NCBI RefSeq assembly: GCF_900105965.1
Contig: NZ_FNTV01000002.1
Coordinates: 320,620-384,619 of the forward strand
Length of the DNA: 64,000 nt
Direction: 5' to 3'
DNA from: Arthrobacter alpinus
GTDB lineage: Bacteria; Actinomycetota; Actinomycetes; Actinomycetales; Micrococcaceae
The position numbers and the translations under genes were made by a program. Shown here piece after piece: positions 9,129-17,257 of this stretch. The notes below the pieces were generated by a model that was not told the DNA's origin, made no database searches, and saw only the letters and a program-made list of their open reading frames with translations. Position 1 is the first letter of the stretch. Every line of letters begins with the position of its first letter.

Positions 9129-9476
9129 ATGACGATCATCCTGCCGCCGGCAAACACCTCGAATCTGTCCGAACTTCTATCCAAACGAGGGTGGCACCGC
9201 AACACCGAAATCACCACCCTTGACTGCACAGTGTGGGACTTTGAGCCAAGCCTGCCAGAACAATTCGCGGACGATCAGGACGTCTCACCGACATGCCTGT
9301 TCATCTATGACGTGGATGAACTCGGGTTTTGTGGCGTTGAGCCCGCTACACGGACCACAGAGTGGAATCCCCTCTCCATGACATTCGATCGGCTGGAGGA
9401 CTTCCTCCCGTGGCTGCCGGCCATCGAACATTGGCGCGCAACCGAACCCTGCGAACCCCCTTCACATCACATCTGA
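9129..9476 (+). CDS. Cassette copy A, gene 4: small conserved acidic protein
   Basis: A 115-aa acidic protein with AGGA eight bases before its ATG. Its C-terminal block (DRLEDFLPWLPAIEHWRA) matches EAADLIAYLPQIEHRRA in the frameshifted gene at 14643-15048, and the CTVWDF block matches CLAWDF there, so it is the fourth member of the duplicated cassette. No signal peptide, membrane helix or catalytic motif is visible. Function unknown; the acidic character and Trp-rich core fit a protein-binding role, but this is not evidence of one. Confidence 0.65.
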   Translation: MTIILPPANTSNLSELLSKRGWHRNTEITTLDCTVWDFEPSLPEQFADDQDVSPTCLFIYDVDELGFCGVEPATRTTEWNPLSMTFDRLEDFLPWLPAIEHWRATEPCEPPSHHI

Positions 9477-9721
9477 AACTTTTCTGAGAACTATAGATTC
9501 AAAGTCTTTTGTGTCCCTGCCCTGCGGATAGCAGGGGGTAACAAACCGTTTGCTCCGAACTATGCCACTCACATTCATGGAAATCATCATCTGCTGCCGA
9601 CAGTGAGTCATTTCCTGCCGCGTCATCGCCTGAAATTAGGAAGCCCCGATCCGCACCAGCCGCCGGATGTTTCTGACCATTCGACCGAATTTACCGTTCA
9701 TCAGCTAATAGGAGGACCACC

Positions 9722-10051
9722 ATGCGTGAGGAACCTGAGGCCGAGCCCCGGACCACAAGTGACTTCGACAATCAAGACCCAGATGAAATGCTCAAGGAAC
9801 TGCACGAATACCAGCTACTAGGAAAGTGCTTCGAAACACTCAACTACTACGAGATGATGGGACGCGGATGGCTTATTGAACACCCACTCACACTCGTCGA
9901 AGGCCACTCAGAAAAACTGCGCCGTGCCCAACGTGAGCTAGATGCCTCAGTTGCCCTGGCCCGGAGCCAAGGCACTGCTTGGACGGACATCGCACAGGCC
10001 CTCGGCGTGAACGTTGAGGAAGCCCGTAACCGCTTCACAGCAACTGACTAG
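9722..10051 (+). CDS. Small protein with C-terminal helix-turn-helix
   Basis: A 109-aa protein with an excellent Shine-Dalgarno sequence (AGGAGG seven bases before ATG). The N-terminal half is acidic and helical. The C-terminal SVALARSQGTAWTDIAQALG, then VNVEEARNRF, is the compact helix-turn-helix common in small actinobacterial regulators. It has no counterpart downstream of cassette copy B. The 245-base gap upstream carries no recognised element. Likely a DNA-binding accessory of the plus-strand cassette, by position only. Confidence 0.7.
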   Translation: MREEPEAEPRTTSDFDNQDPDEMLKELHEYQLLGKCFETLNYYEMMGRGWLIEHPLTLVEGHSEKLRRAQRELDASVALARSQGTAWTDIAQALGVNVEEARNRFTATD

Positions 10052-10205
10052 TCCACATACCTATCTGTGCGAGTTAGCGGTGCCGAAACCACTGTGGTCA
10101 AACCGGCACTGGTCCTGCCCCGAATCTTTGATCCTGCGATGATTCATTGATTCATTTGCCGGTGTGTAGTTTTGCGTCATAGAACGTGTTCCAAGATCTC
10201 TATAG

Positions 10206-10405
10206 AAGTGTGGGGTGTTGTTGCCGTCAAGGGCCTGTCGGCACTGACAAGGTGCGACAGCACCTCACACTTCCGGCCCTGCTGGCATCCCCGCCGTGGT
10301 AGGGCTGGATTTAGATTGGACAAGGAAACTTGAGACCGTTTCCGACACCAATCGAAAGAAGGCTAGGTCGATGCCCGCCCCCGATGCAACAACGACCTAG
10401 CCTTC
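10206..10405. repeat. Two long inverted repeats; structured intergenic region
   Basis: Two dyads lie between the genes at 9722 and 10500. The first pairs GAAGTGTGGGGTG (10206-10218) with CACCTCACACTTC (10261-10273), one mismatch, and encloses a smaller GCAC/GTGC stem. The second pairs GAAGGCTAGGTCG (10358-10370) with CGACCTAGCCTTC (10393-10405), 13 of 13, with a 22-base loop. Neither is followed by a clear T-run. They may be terminators, a structured leader of the 10500 gene, or a small RNA. Confidence 0.55.
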
Positions 10406-10499
10406 ACCCTCCTTGCGGGCACCTTCCTCGTATTACGACGGAGGCAGTCCAAGCCGAACACCACTGATAGACCTCTGACCACGATTGAAGGCCACCACC

Positions 10500-10772
10500 A
10501 TGACATTTGAGCCAACCGAAGAAATCGTAGAGATCGGTGCCCGCTTCCTGGCCGGCCTCACCAACGATCAACCATGGCCATCCCCTTTACAGCTCAGTGA
10601 CACGCTCGCACAGACCCCCGACACTCGCTTCCATACAGCCATGACGGCGGAATCAACAGCTTTTCTACTTGCTGTCGGTCCCCTAATCTACGCCGCTGCC
10701 CTCAACCGGGCTGCGGACATCATCAATGGAAAATGGACGATTCCTACGCTTAAAACCGACCCCAACAGCTAG
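10500..10772 (+). CDS. Hypothetical protein
   Basis: A 90-aa protein with GAAGG eight bases before its ATG. Mostly helical, with a mid-protein hydrophobic stretch (STAFLLAVGPLIYAAALNRA) that is more likely a buried helix than a membrane anchor. No family is recognised. It is the last plus-strand gene before a long stretch without a supported gene. Confidence 0.5.
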   Translation: MTFEPTEEIVEIGARFLAGLTNDQPWPSPLQLSDTLAQTPDTRFHTAMTAESTAFLLAVGPLIYAAALNRAADIINGKWTIPTLKTDPNS

Positions 10773-11627
10773 ACGCCGACATTCACTGAACCCCGGTGCC
10801 TACAACAACCCCGCACCCGCAAGCTTCACTGGAACGTGTCGGGCCAAGGTGTAGTTGGTAACTTGGTCAGATCCAACAGGGTGGGGGAACACGGTTTTTA
10901 CTGATGCAGTGCCTGAGCGAACACTCACAGTGAGGCCACATAGTCCTCAGGGCAAGGACGGTAACGATCGCCACGACCGGCGCCCTCAAACTCGTCGGAT
11001 GGTGAGCATCGGCCAGTTTTCCCTATCAATTACCGTCCCGGCCTCTCCAACAAGGGCATGGTGTGCACGCAGGCGCCAACGAACAACGAAACCACCGCCC
11101 TAGCCGTCTTTGATGACCCATACAGAAACCCAATTCGCGGCATCGAAGAAAGTCGAATACGAACCCTACCAATGCTCACAAGGAATAACTACCCTCCTAC
11201 CGGATGGTCTTAAAGATCACCCACAGCCAAGCAGCGTTCACTTTTCAGTGACCGATCGTTGCGCACGGCAGTTTCCCTTCTTCTGATGAACCAAGGGCTT
11301 CACCAATGACTTTATGAGATTCGATTGTGATGCCAGTTCAAGGAAGAACGTGGAGGTGCGGAGTGGCTTTCTACATCCACAAGGGCTTGAAAAAGGCGGT
11401 TTACCTTTCATGTTATCTAGTGGAGGACGAGCGTCAGTGCCCGTTTACCGGACTTCGGGCTCGTCAGAGAACCTCACCAGCTACCCAAGCGTTCTTTCCC
11501 AAAAAAACTAGATCAGGGAGATCCTTGGGTAGCCGGGCCAATAACACTCGAGTCCTTTGACTTCACTGTCACCAGCTCAGGGAGTTCATCGGAGACAGTG
11601 CCTGAATTCTCGGGCGAATCTATTGGA
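10773..11627. other. Stretch without supported genes; possible remnant
   Basis: Several short frames exist but none has a Shine-Dalgarno sequence and a credible product. One frame at 10965-11214 without a good start reads plausibly (SNKGMVCTQAP, ALAVFDDPYRNPI) and may be a decayed gene; I cannot name it. Confidence 0.4.
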
Positions 11628-12260
11628 TCAAAATACTTGCGCGTTACCGAAAGCCAAGTAGCCTTGCTCAGAGTGTTCGCATTCGCCTTCCGTCTTCGAG
11701 ACAATGAACTTCAACGACTGTCCCCCTGTTAGAACAACTTGAAGAGGGGACCCTCCGTCGCTGTCGATCTGCAGCCTGGTGATGAGTTCATCATCGAGAT
11801 AGACATCGACAATCGCTTTGATCCCAGCAGGCGTACCCAAACGCAAACCCACCTGTGACTTGAAGACTTTGAACTTGCCTTCTAGCTTGAAGCTGCTCTG
11901 ATCCGGTGTTCCCTCGCAGCCCATGTATTGAGACGTCGAATGGTCGTAGTTAGTATTCGACGCATCACCAGCCAGAACCACGCTGGTAGTGTCGACGGGT
12001 CGTGTTGATTCGTGGCTAAGTGCATACAACCATTGGCCACCCTCAGGCAATGATTTCAATTGCGTGGCGGTTTCCTCTGGCATAGCGGACTGCACGGGCA
12101 CGAGCGTGCGCGCAGAAGCAGAAGCGGTCGACGCCGTCGGGCTGGAGGAAATTGTTGCCGGGCCTGCCGTGCTTCCGCCTGTGGCACAGGCTGACAGCCC
12201 CATGCCGACAACCATGAAAATTGACAGCGCTGCTGTAACACGGACGCGATTGGTCTCCAT
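11628..12260 (-). CDS. Lipoprotein with NPCBM-like C-terminal domain
   Basis: A 210-aa lipoprotein. GGAG sits eight bases before the ATG; the signal peptide ends in the lipobox LSAC, so Cys 25 should be lipidated and the protein held on the outer face of the membrane. A Ser/Thr/Ala-rich linker follows. The C-terminal half (FKVFKSQVGLRLG, VDVYLDDELI, LQVVLTGGQSLKFIV, GYLAFGNAQV) has the strand order and closing motif of NPCBM-type carbohydrate-binding domains, which bind glycans or cell-wall sugars in other proteins. It lies next to the LAMTG adhesin on the same strand. A role at the cell surface is secure; ligand is unknown. Confidence 0.75.
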   Translation of the reverse strand: METNRVRVTAALSIFMVVGMGLSACATGGSTAGPATISSSPTASTASASARTLVPVQSAMPEETATQLKSLPEGGQWLYALSHESTRPVDTTSVVLAGDASNTNYDHSTSQYMGCEGTPDQSSFKLEGKFKVFKSQVGLRLGTPAGIKAIVDVYLDDELITRLQIDSDGGSPLQVVLTGGQSLKFIVSKTEGECEHSEQGYLAFGNAQVF

Positions 12261-12562
12261 GTGCTTTTCTCCTTCGTTGAATTACGGGACGTATGGCGGG
12301 TCTAACCGGGCGTGCCTCCGACATTGATCGCGCCCGAGAACGAAAGCCAAGAAGATCATCAGGCTGGGCCACACTAAAACTGCTATTTCACGACGATAAA
12401 GTCCAATCGGATAGGCATTCTCAAAGCCGCGAGATCGGCCGTCAACTCCGACAGTGCCGGCTAGAATCGACCATCAGCTGGGTCCTGCCATTCCGAAAGG
12501 GGCCGACCATAAGGGGTCTTTGAACTGAACCTTTCGATCATCTAATCGACAGGGCTAACTAA

Positions 12563-12602
12563 GAGTGCCCCCAGCAGCCAAAGTTGGCCGGTGGGGACAC
12601 TC
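12563..12602 (-). terminator. Hairpin downstream of the LAMTG adhesin gene
   Basis: On the minus strand GAGTGTCCCCA pairs with TGGGGGCACTC (one mismatch) 20 bases past the adhesin stop; the loop is 18 bases and only a short T pair follows. Probable terminator of the adhesin transcript. Confidence 0.55.
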
Positions 12603-12618
12603 CCATTTTCTTAGTACG

Positions 12619-14253
12619 TTAGTGCGATCGCTTCGATTTGCGACCGATGAGCATTACAGATGCCAAACCCATAATCAAGAGAGCACCCGCCCCGGAAACA
12701 AGCACTCCGAGATTCAACCCAGTCATGGCAAGACCATTTTCCGAAGGAGCGGACGATTCCCTAGCGTTGGTCGGTGCAGCAACTACCCCGGTTTCCCCGC
12801 TCGGAATCACGGTGGGCTCGACACTCGGAGTCACAGACGGGCTCGGGCTCACGGTCGGCTCCACACTCGGAGTCACAGACGGGCTCGGAGTCACAGTCGG
12901 CTCCACAGTGGGCGTGATGACCGTTGTGGCGGTGTTAGTCAAAACTAGATCGACTCCGGCAGTAGTCCCGGGGGTCACCTCATAGGTCCCATTCGATCCT
13001 GGGCTTACCCCTTCACCTGATAGCACCCAAGCGCCCCATTCGACGCCGGCAAGCTGCGGCAGATCGATCTCTTCAATGACAAAGGTGGAGCCCAGCGGAA
13101 AGCGTTCGCTCTTCGTGGACTGGCCGACGTGAACGAGCATGGTCCTTGGTTCTTCCAAAGAACCTTTGGCGGCGTATCGGACAGTAAAAGTCTCATCGCG
13201 TGCCGCCTCTGTTGCGTCACCGGTGAGGGCCTTGGTGATGGAAAAACGGGTATATTCTTTCCCACTACCTGTACCACCACCCTCGGCCTTAACGACGTAG
13301 GTGGAGGATGTCTCAGTAGTGCCTACCTGGGCGCGATTGCCGAATACGTCACCGTCCAGGACAACGCCCTCAGCTTCGGTGGTGTAGATCAGGCGGTAGC
13401 TATAATCCGTATTGGTCAGGTCGTGAGCGGTGAATTCAAAGGACTTCATGTCTGCGGCCCACTCAACCGTGTACTCGGAAGGATCAATTGTGACCCAGTC
13501 GCCCACGAGTTGACCGTCGGCTACGGGGCGGCCCATCAATGAAATCTCTTGGGTGTAGTGATGATTCTCCGCGGCCGCGTCGAGCTGATCAGATACTGTG
13601 AAGGCTTGGTTCTGTATGTAGCTATCGGGAATCCCGATGGTCCATATGAACTCTCCCGGGATGCCCGTGGCGCCACTGAACTTGTAGGGATTTTCAGGTG
13701 CTGTCATATCCTCGGGAGTAATTCCCCCGGTTCCGGGGAGATCAACGGCAATGATTGCGCCGCTGACATCGAACTCAACAGATTCCTGGGTTGTGGATTC
13801 GCTGGCTTGGGCGGTCATCCAGAATGAACCACCGATGTCGACTTGCCCGTCGATGGCATCGGTCAGGGTACAGACAACTTCCGGGCCGGATCCCTGGCTC
13901 ACTACGCACGTCGCGAGCACTTTATTGGTTACCGGGTCGAGGATGTCGAAGTCTCCGGTACCGTATCGGCTGAATTCACTCGGGAGAGTCATGCCAAAGG
14001 TATCTCCAGACGTAGACCCGTTGGGAACAGACCAATCTGCGGTAATTTTGATAAAACTCCACTGATTCAAGGGGCCGCTGCTACCGTCTTCATGTTCCAA
14101 TTGAATGTTGGAAATGGCATTCGGGTAAGTCACGGTGGGGGCCGCCTGAGCCATCTCAGTGGGACCCAGCATGCTCCCCATAGCCAGCACCATGGCCAAG
14201 ATCAGGGCCACCGGATACCCCCAAGCAGACTTAAGCATTCTAGTAGATTTCAT
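12619..14253 (-). CDS. Sortase-anchored adhesin with LAMTG sorting signal
   Basis: A 544-aa surface protein. GAGGAAG precedes the ATG at 14253 (the frame is open to 14346). A signal peptide with cleavage near AQAA is followed by a beta-rich region (residues about 40-200) resembling the Ig-like adhesion modules of MSCRAMM proteins. A second beta domain follows, then DUF5979-like segments (FSITKALTGDA, FVIEEIDLPQLAG). A Pro/Thr/Ser linker repeats TPSVEPTVSPSPSV. The C-terminus reads LAMTG (from residue 508), hydrophobic helix, GRKSKRSH. LAxTG is the box recognised by class E housekeeping sortases in actinobacteria, so this protein is probably wall-anchored by a different enzyme from the pilus sortase. 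It sits downstream of the small cassette genes on the same strand. Confidence 0.85.
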   Translation of the reverse strand: MKSTRMLKSAWGYPVALILAMVLAMGSMLGPTEMAQAAPTVTYPNAISNIQLEHEDGSSGPLNQWSFIKITADWSVPNGSTSGDTFGMTLPSEFSRYGTGDFDILDPVTNKVLATCVVSQGSGPEVVCTLTDAIDGQVDIGGSFWMTAQASESTTQESVEFDVSGAIIAVDLPGTGGITPEDMTAPENPYKFSGATGIPGEFIWTIGIPDSYIQNQAFTVSDQLDAAAENHHYTQEISLMGRPVADGQLVGDWVTIDPSEYTVEWAADMKSFEFTAHDLTNTDYSYRLIYTTEAEGVVLDGDVFGNRAQVGTTETSSTYVVKAEGGGTGSGKEYTRFSITKALTGDATEAARDETFTVRYAAKGSLEEPRTMLVHVGQSTKSERFPLGSTFVIEEIDLPQLAGVEWGAWVLSGEGVSPGSNGTYEVTPGTTAGVDLVLTNTATTVITPTVEPTVTPSPSVTPSVEPTVSPSPSVTPSVEPTVIPSGETGVVAAPTNARESSAPSENGLAMTGLNLGVLVSGAGALLIMGLASVMLIGRKSKRSH

Positions 14254-14642
14254 AATTCTTCCTCGATATAGGCGAGCAGGGTGGGTAGCAAGTTGCTTAG
14301 GAGCCCATGGACTTCCAAGGTTCGGTGGCGGTTGGAACCAGCTCACGCCTCGTCATTCGCTACGTAGCGTGAGCTGTGGTGGGGGATGCCAACCTTCTCC
14401 TCAGGTCCATGTGTCAACCGGAGAGGAAAGGGAACATCCCCCACGTATAGAGAGTGCTGCATGGACAAATCATGACGCGCGAAGGGCAATCAGAATCTTG
14501 GACTGGTCCTTTTGCTTCACTGATCGGTAATGGCCTATGCCTGAGCGGGTTGAGTATGCCGGATTGATGCGACAATCAGCTCGAATTCCTTCAGGGTCAA
14601 AAGTTCTACATCACGGCTAAGGCGCAGGTCACCGAATGAGGG

Positions 14643-15048
14643 TTAATGGTGGGGATGAGAAGGGAAGTTGCCTAGTGGATAAATCAACTCATCGGAGGTA
14701 ATCTCGCCGATTGCTCCAATCCGGGAAAGTTCTGCCAGGGCGGCTTGGGTGACCCTAACAGGGGCGCGCCGGTGTTCGATCTGAGGTAAATAGGCGATCA
14801 AATCAGCGGCCTCCCGGAAAAGGCCTGGCGTACGCATTTCGAAGCGTTGACCAGCTGGCCCGTTCGACCGTGTCAAAGCTCGGTTTTTCTGGGGTGTGGA
14901 TGGAAACCCATTCGGAAGTCCCTGGGGGCTCAGGGGATTTGCTGCCCGTCATGCTGAGGGCAAAGTCCCAGGCAAGGCATTCTGTCGGACTGAGTATCGC
15001 TTTTAGCTGTCCTCCTCTCGTCGGGGGCAGGGTTAGCCGGTGTGGCAT
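14643..15048 (-). pseudogene. Cassette copy B, gene 4, frameshifted
   Basis: Paralogue of 9129-9476, split between two frames. The 5' part (from ATG 15048) contains SPTECLAWDF and ends in a premature stop at 14803. The 3' part continues in the next frame with EAADLIAYLPQIEHRRA and stops at 14643. Removing one base from the run of four A at 14818-14821 (plus strand) joins them into a single frame of about 134 codons. No good Shine-Dalgarno sequence precedes the ATG. Homopolymer position makes a sequencing error as likely as a mutation. Confidence 0.6.
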
Positions 15049-15087
15049 GGGGTGAGAGGGTTGTCTCAGGACTCTTCTTCGTAAATC

Positions 15088-15273
15088 TCATGGTCGTTGA
15101 AGACTCGCGTCGAGGAGTGCGTGTCCAAGGTCTTTCGCCTCTTTGGGAGTCAATGCAATTCGGATTTCTCCAACAGAGATTCTTACGATGAGTAGGTCAC
15201 GGAGGGCCGGAATCATTTCGGTTTCGACAGTGAAGTTATCCTCGCTGTAGGGAAGCCTGATTTCCGTTTTCAT
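15088..15273 (-). CDS. Cassette copy B, gene 3: small conserved protein
   Basis: A 61-aa protein with AAAGGTGA five bases before its ATG. It aligns with the first 56 residues of the product of 8836-9057 (TEIRLPYSEDNF, IVRIS, IRIALTP, DLGHALL). No known domain. It lies in a minus-strand row that begins with the pilus genes and probably shares their transcript. Confidence 0.72.
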   Translation of the reverse strand: MKTEIRLPYSEDNFTVETEMIPALRDLLIVRISVGEIRIALTPKEAKDLGHALLDASLQRP

Positions 15274-15332
15274 TGATCACCTTTCAGAAGCAAGCTGCGC
15301 CAATGACGGCACATTGGGGCAGCTTTGGACAT

Positions 15333-15599
15333 TTACGAGGAGCACTCTTGAGTGCATGCTGGATTCACATCTGCCTGCTCGGGCCAATTGGCATTGGAGT
15401 TGTAGCTGTGCTGCAAACGTCGAACCTCCTGGTGAATCGCTTCGACGAATAGATCATTGGCGCGTAGGTAGCCTTCTGATTTGCCTGCCACCGCTAGAGC
15501 GGAGTGCAGTTGATGCACTAGCCATTCTGGGAGAAGCAATTTCATGGACACAAGCACTTGCTCCAGGACAGGATCATCTACGAAACTAGGTAGCGACAT
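15333..15599 (-). CDS. Cassette copy B, gene 2: ribbon-helix-helix-like protein
   Basis: An 88-aa protein; GAGGA seven bases before ATG 15599 decides the start (MSLPSF) over the ATG at 15614. Paralogue of 8466-8759: the core MKLLLPEWLVHQLHSALAVA, then NDLFVEAIHQEVRRLQ and YNSNANWP, keeps the strand-helix-helix pattern. It may be a DNA-binding regulator or scaffold for the cassette. The spacing to genes 1 and 3 (about 55 and 60 bases) fits one operon. Confidence 0.7.
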   Translation of the reverse strand: MSLPSFVDDPVLEQVLVSMKLLLPEWLVHQLHSALAVAGKSEGYLRANDLFVEAIHQEVRRLQHSYNSNANWPEQADVNPACTQECSS

Positions 15600-15654
15600 T
15601 GCTTTTCCTCTCATTGCGCCGGGCAGGTTGTGTCTGGACGGACTGATGGTTCAG

Positions 15655-16212
15655 TTATGGCAGCGACAGGACGCTGGGAACAGCGACGGAAATCAAGGCA
15701 TCGCATTCACTGAATACCCGTCCTCTGCCTGGCATCACGAGATCGGCTCGGAGAGCGCTGATGAGTAGTCCCGGCTCTTCGAGGTCCCGCTCGGTCACCA
15801 CGTAGCTGAAGCAATACTTCAGCGCCTGCCTGGGCCCAAGGGTTCTCCTGACGAATTCGACAGTCTGGGGTTCAGTCCTATAATTTAGCTGCTCTCCAAG
15901 CTCGTTGGTGAACGAGCAGAGGTGTAATGAAACATCCGTGAGCACTAGATTCGTGGCGTTCAAGATCCATGCAGTGAATGTAAGGAGATCACCCACCTTC
16001 GCCGAGTCCTGCGCTGCCATGTGGACTAAGCTGATGCCGGCTTCCTCTGTGCCGCCGTCGTCAGGAAAGAACCCTGCCAGGGGATACTGTGCCGGGGCCC
16101 GATTCGTGCCAAGGACGACATATGCGCTGGTTTCCTGGGGTACGGCAGGGGCTCGTCTCTGCATTTCGGTCGTATCGATAACCGATTCACCGCTCATCGT
16201 TACGTTATTCAT
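15655..16212 (-). CDS. Cassette copy B, gene 1: conserved protein of unknown function
   Basis: A 185-aa protein, paralogue of 7903-8469 (ISLV, FTAWILN, SFTNELGEQLNY, RTLGPRQALKY, GLLISALRADL, SECDA). No signal peptide or membrane helix. Its start overlaps the last codons of the sortase gene by eight bases, which implies translational coupling to pilus assembly. This is the strongest contextual link of the unknown family to sortase-dependent surface structures. Unknown function. Confidence 0.75.
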   Translation of the reverse strand: MNNVTMSGESVIDTTEMQRRAPAVPQETSAYVVLGTNRAPAQYPLAGFFPDDGGTEEAGISLVHMAAQDSAKVGDLLTFTAWILNATNLVLTDVSLHLCSFTNELGEQLNYRTEPQTVEFVRRTLGPRQALKYCFSYVVTERDLEEPGLLISALRADLVMPGRGRVFSECDALISVAVPSVLSLP

Positions 16213-17131
16213 TCTCTTCTGCTCGTTCGCTCGTCTTTTGGACTCGCCGACTCTGGGGGCTGCTGAGGATGATCACTCCGACCGCGGTGCCTACGAGGAT
16301 GACCACCCACCATGGGAAGCCGGGGTCGGTGACATTGCTGGGAATTGTTTGCGGGCCCTTCGCGGCGGCATCCGGGGCGGGGACGCGTTCACCCCGGACA
16401 AGGAGGCGGTGGGTATTGACGCCGGTGGGGGTGCAGGTGATCAGGGTGATGTAGTCCTTGCCCTTGATCTGGCGCAGGTCGTCAGTCTCGTCCGGTAGCA
16501 CGGTCTTGATTTGATCGACCTTGTAGTAGATCGTTTCGTCGAGGACTGTGACGCTGAAGACGTCGCCCGTGACGACCTTTTTCAGGGAGTCGAACAGGGT
16601 GGAACTGACGTACCCGGAATGGGCTGTGAGCACACTGTGCGTGCTGGTGCCACCAACTGGCAGCGATGAGCCAAAGAGATGCCCCACACCTTTGGTCAGA
16701 CTGGCCTCTCCGGTGCCGTGGTAGATCGGCAAGTTCGTCTTAATGGAGGGAATGCTGATATTGCCCATGATCCCGTGTGAATTTACGGAGAGCATGTTCT
16801 TGTAGGCCTCAGAGCCCGAACCGACGGTTTCCTTTTCGCCCTTTTCATTGAGCGAATACGGGTCCCGAAGAGGTCCGGCCGGTAGCTTCGCGTTGTAAGC
16901 GCGTGCCTGGGCGAGTAGTTCTTCCTGCGCGGTCGGAGCTAAATCCTTTACTGTGTCTGCGTAGCCGCTAATTTCAGTGGCATGAACCCGGTCCGAGAAC
17001 CAGCCCGCCGCAGTCGGGTAGAGCAGAACACCCACCCCGACTGTCGCAACGATCACGATCATCATCCGTTGCAGACTCCAGCGTGGGCGCGGCCGTCTTA
17101 GCCGTCGAGCAGGGCTGCTGAGAAGTGACAT
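16205..17131 (-). CDS. Class C sortase (pilin polymerase)
   Basis: A 308-aa membrane enzyme that joins pilin subunits through isopeptide bonds. An N-terminal helix (residues 22-42) and a second one near the C-terminus (WWVVILVGTAVGVIIL) with a basic tail are the two-anchor layout of class C. The catalytic triad is visible: His 171 in LTAHSGY, Cys 233 in TLITCTPTG and Arg 242 in HRLLVRG. A lid motif DPY at 90-92 sits before the catalytic domain, as in SrtC enzymes. The gene lies after the shaft pilin and before cassette gene 1, which it overlaps. It should polymerise the LPFTG pilin next door. Confidence 0.93.
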   Translation of the reverse strand: MSLLSSPARRLRRPRPRWSLQRMMIVIVATVGVGVLLYPTAAGWFSDRVHATEISGYADTVKDLAPTAQEELLAQARAYNAKLPAGPLRDPYSLNEKGEKETVGSGSEAYKNMLSVNSHGIMGNISIPSIKTNLPIYHGTGEASLTKGVGHLFGSSLPVGGTSTHSVLTAHSGYVSSTLFDSLKKVVTGDVFSVTVLDETIYYKVDQIKTVLPDETDDLRQIKGKDYITLITCTPTGVNTHRLLVRGERVPAPDAAAKGPQTIPSNVTDPGFPWWVVILVGTAVGVIILSSPQSRRVQKTSERAEENE

Positions 17132-17179
17132 CGTTCTTCCTGGGACTGAGTTGAGAGGTACACACGTACGGACCCCGGC

Positions 17180-17221
17180 CTAGCGGGGAAGAACGGCGCT
17201 ATCCCGTACTTCCCCGCTAAG
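17180..17221 (-). terminator. Hairpin between shaft pilin and sortase
   Basis: TTAGCGGGGAAG pairs with CTTCCCCGCTAG (minus strand), 17-base loop, about 37 bases after the pilin stop. No T-run follows, so it is more likely a partial terminator or 3'-end stabiliser that keeps pilin mRNA above sortase mRNA. Confidence 0.6.
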
Positions 17222-17257
17222 TTGCCTAGTCCTTTACAGCTGTCGCTGCTGGGGGTG

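Noticed and set aside
10855..11103. 82-codon plus-strand frame
   Set aside because: No start signal and no motif; overlaps a more protein-like but equally unsupported frame.
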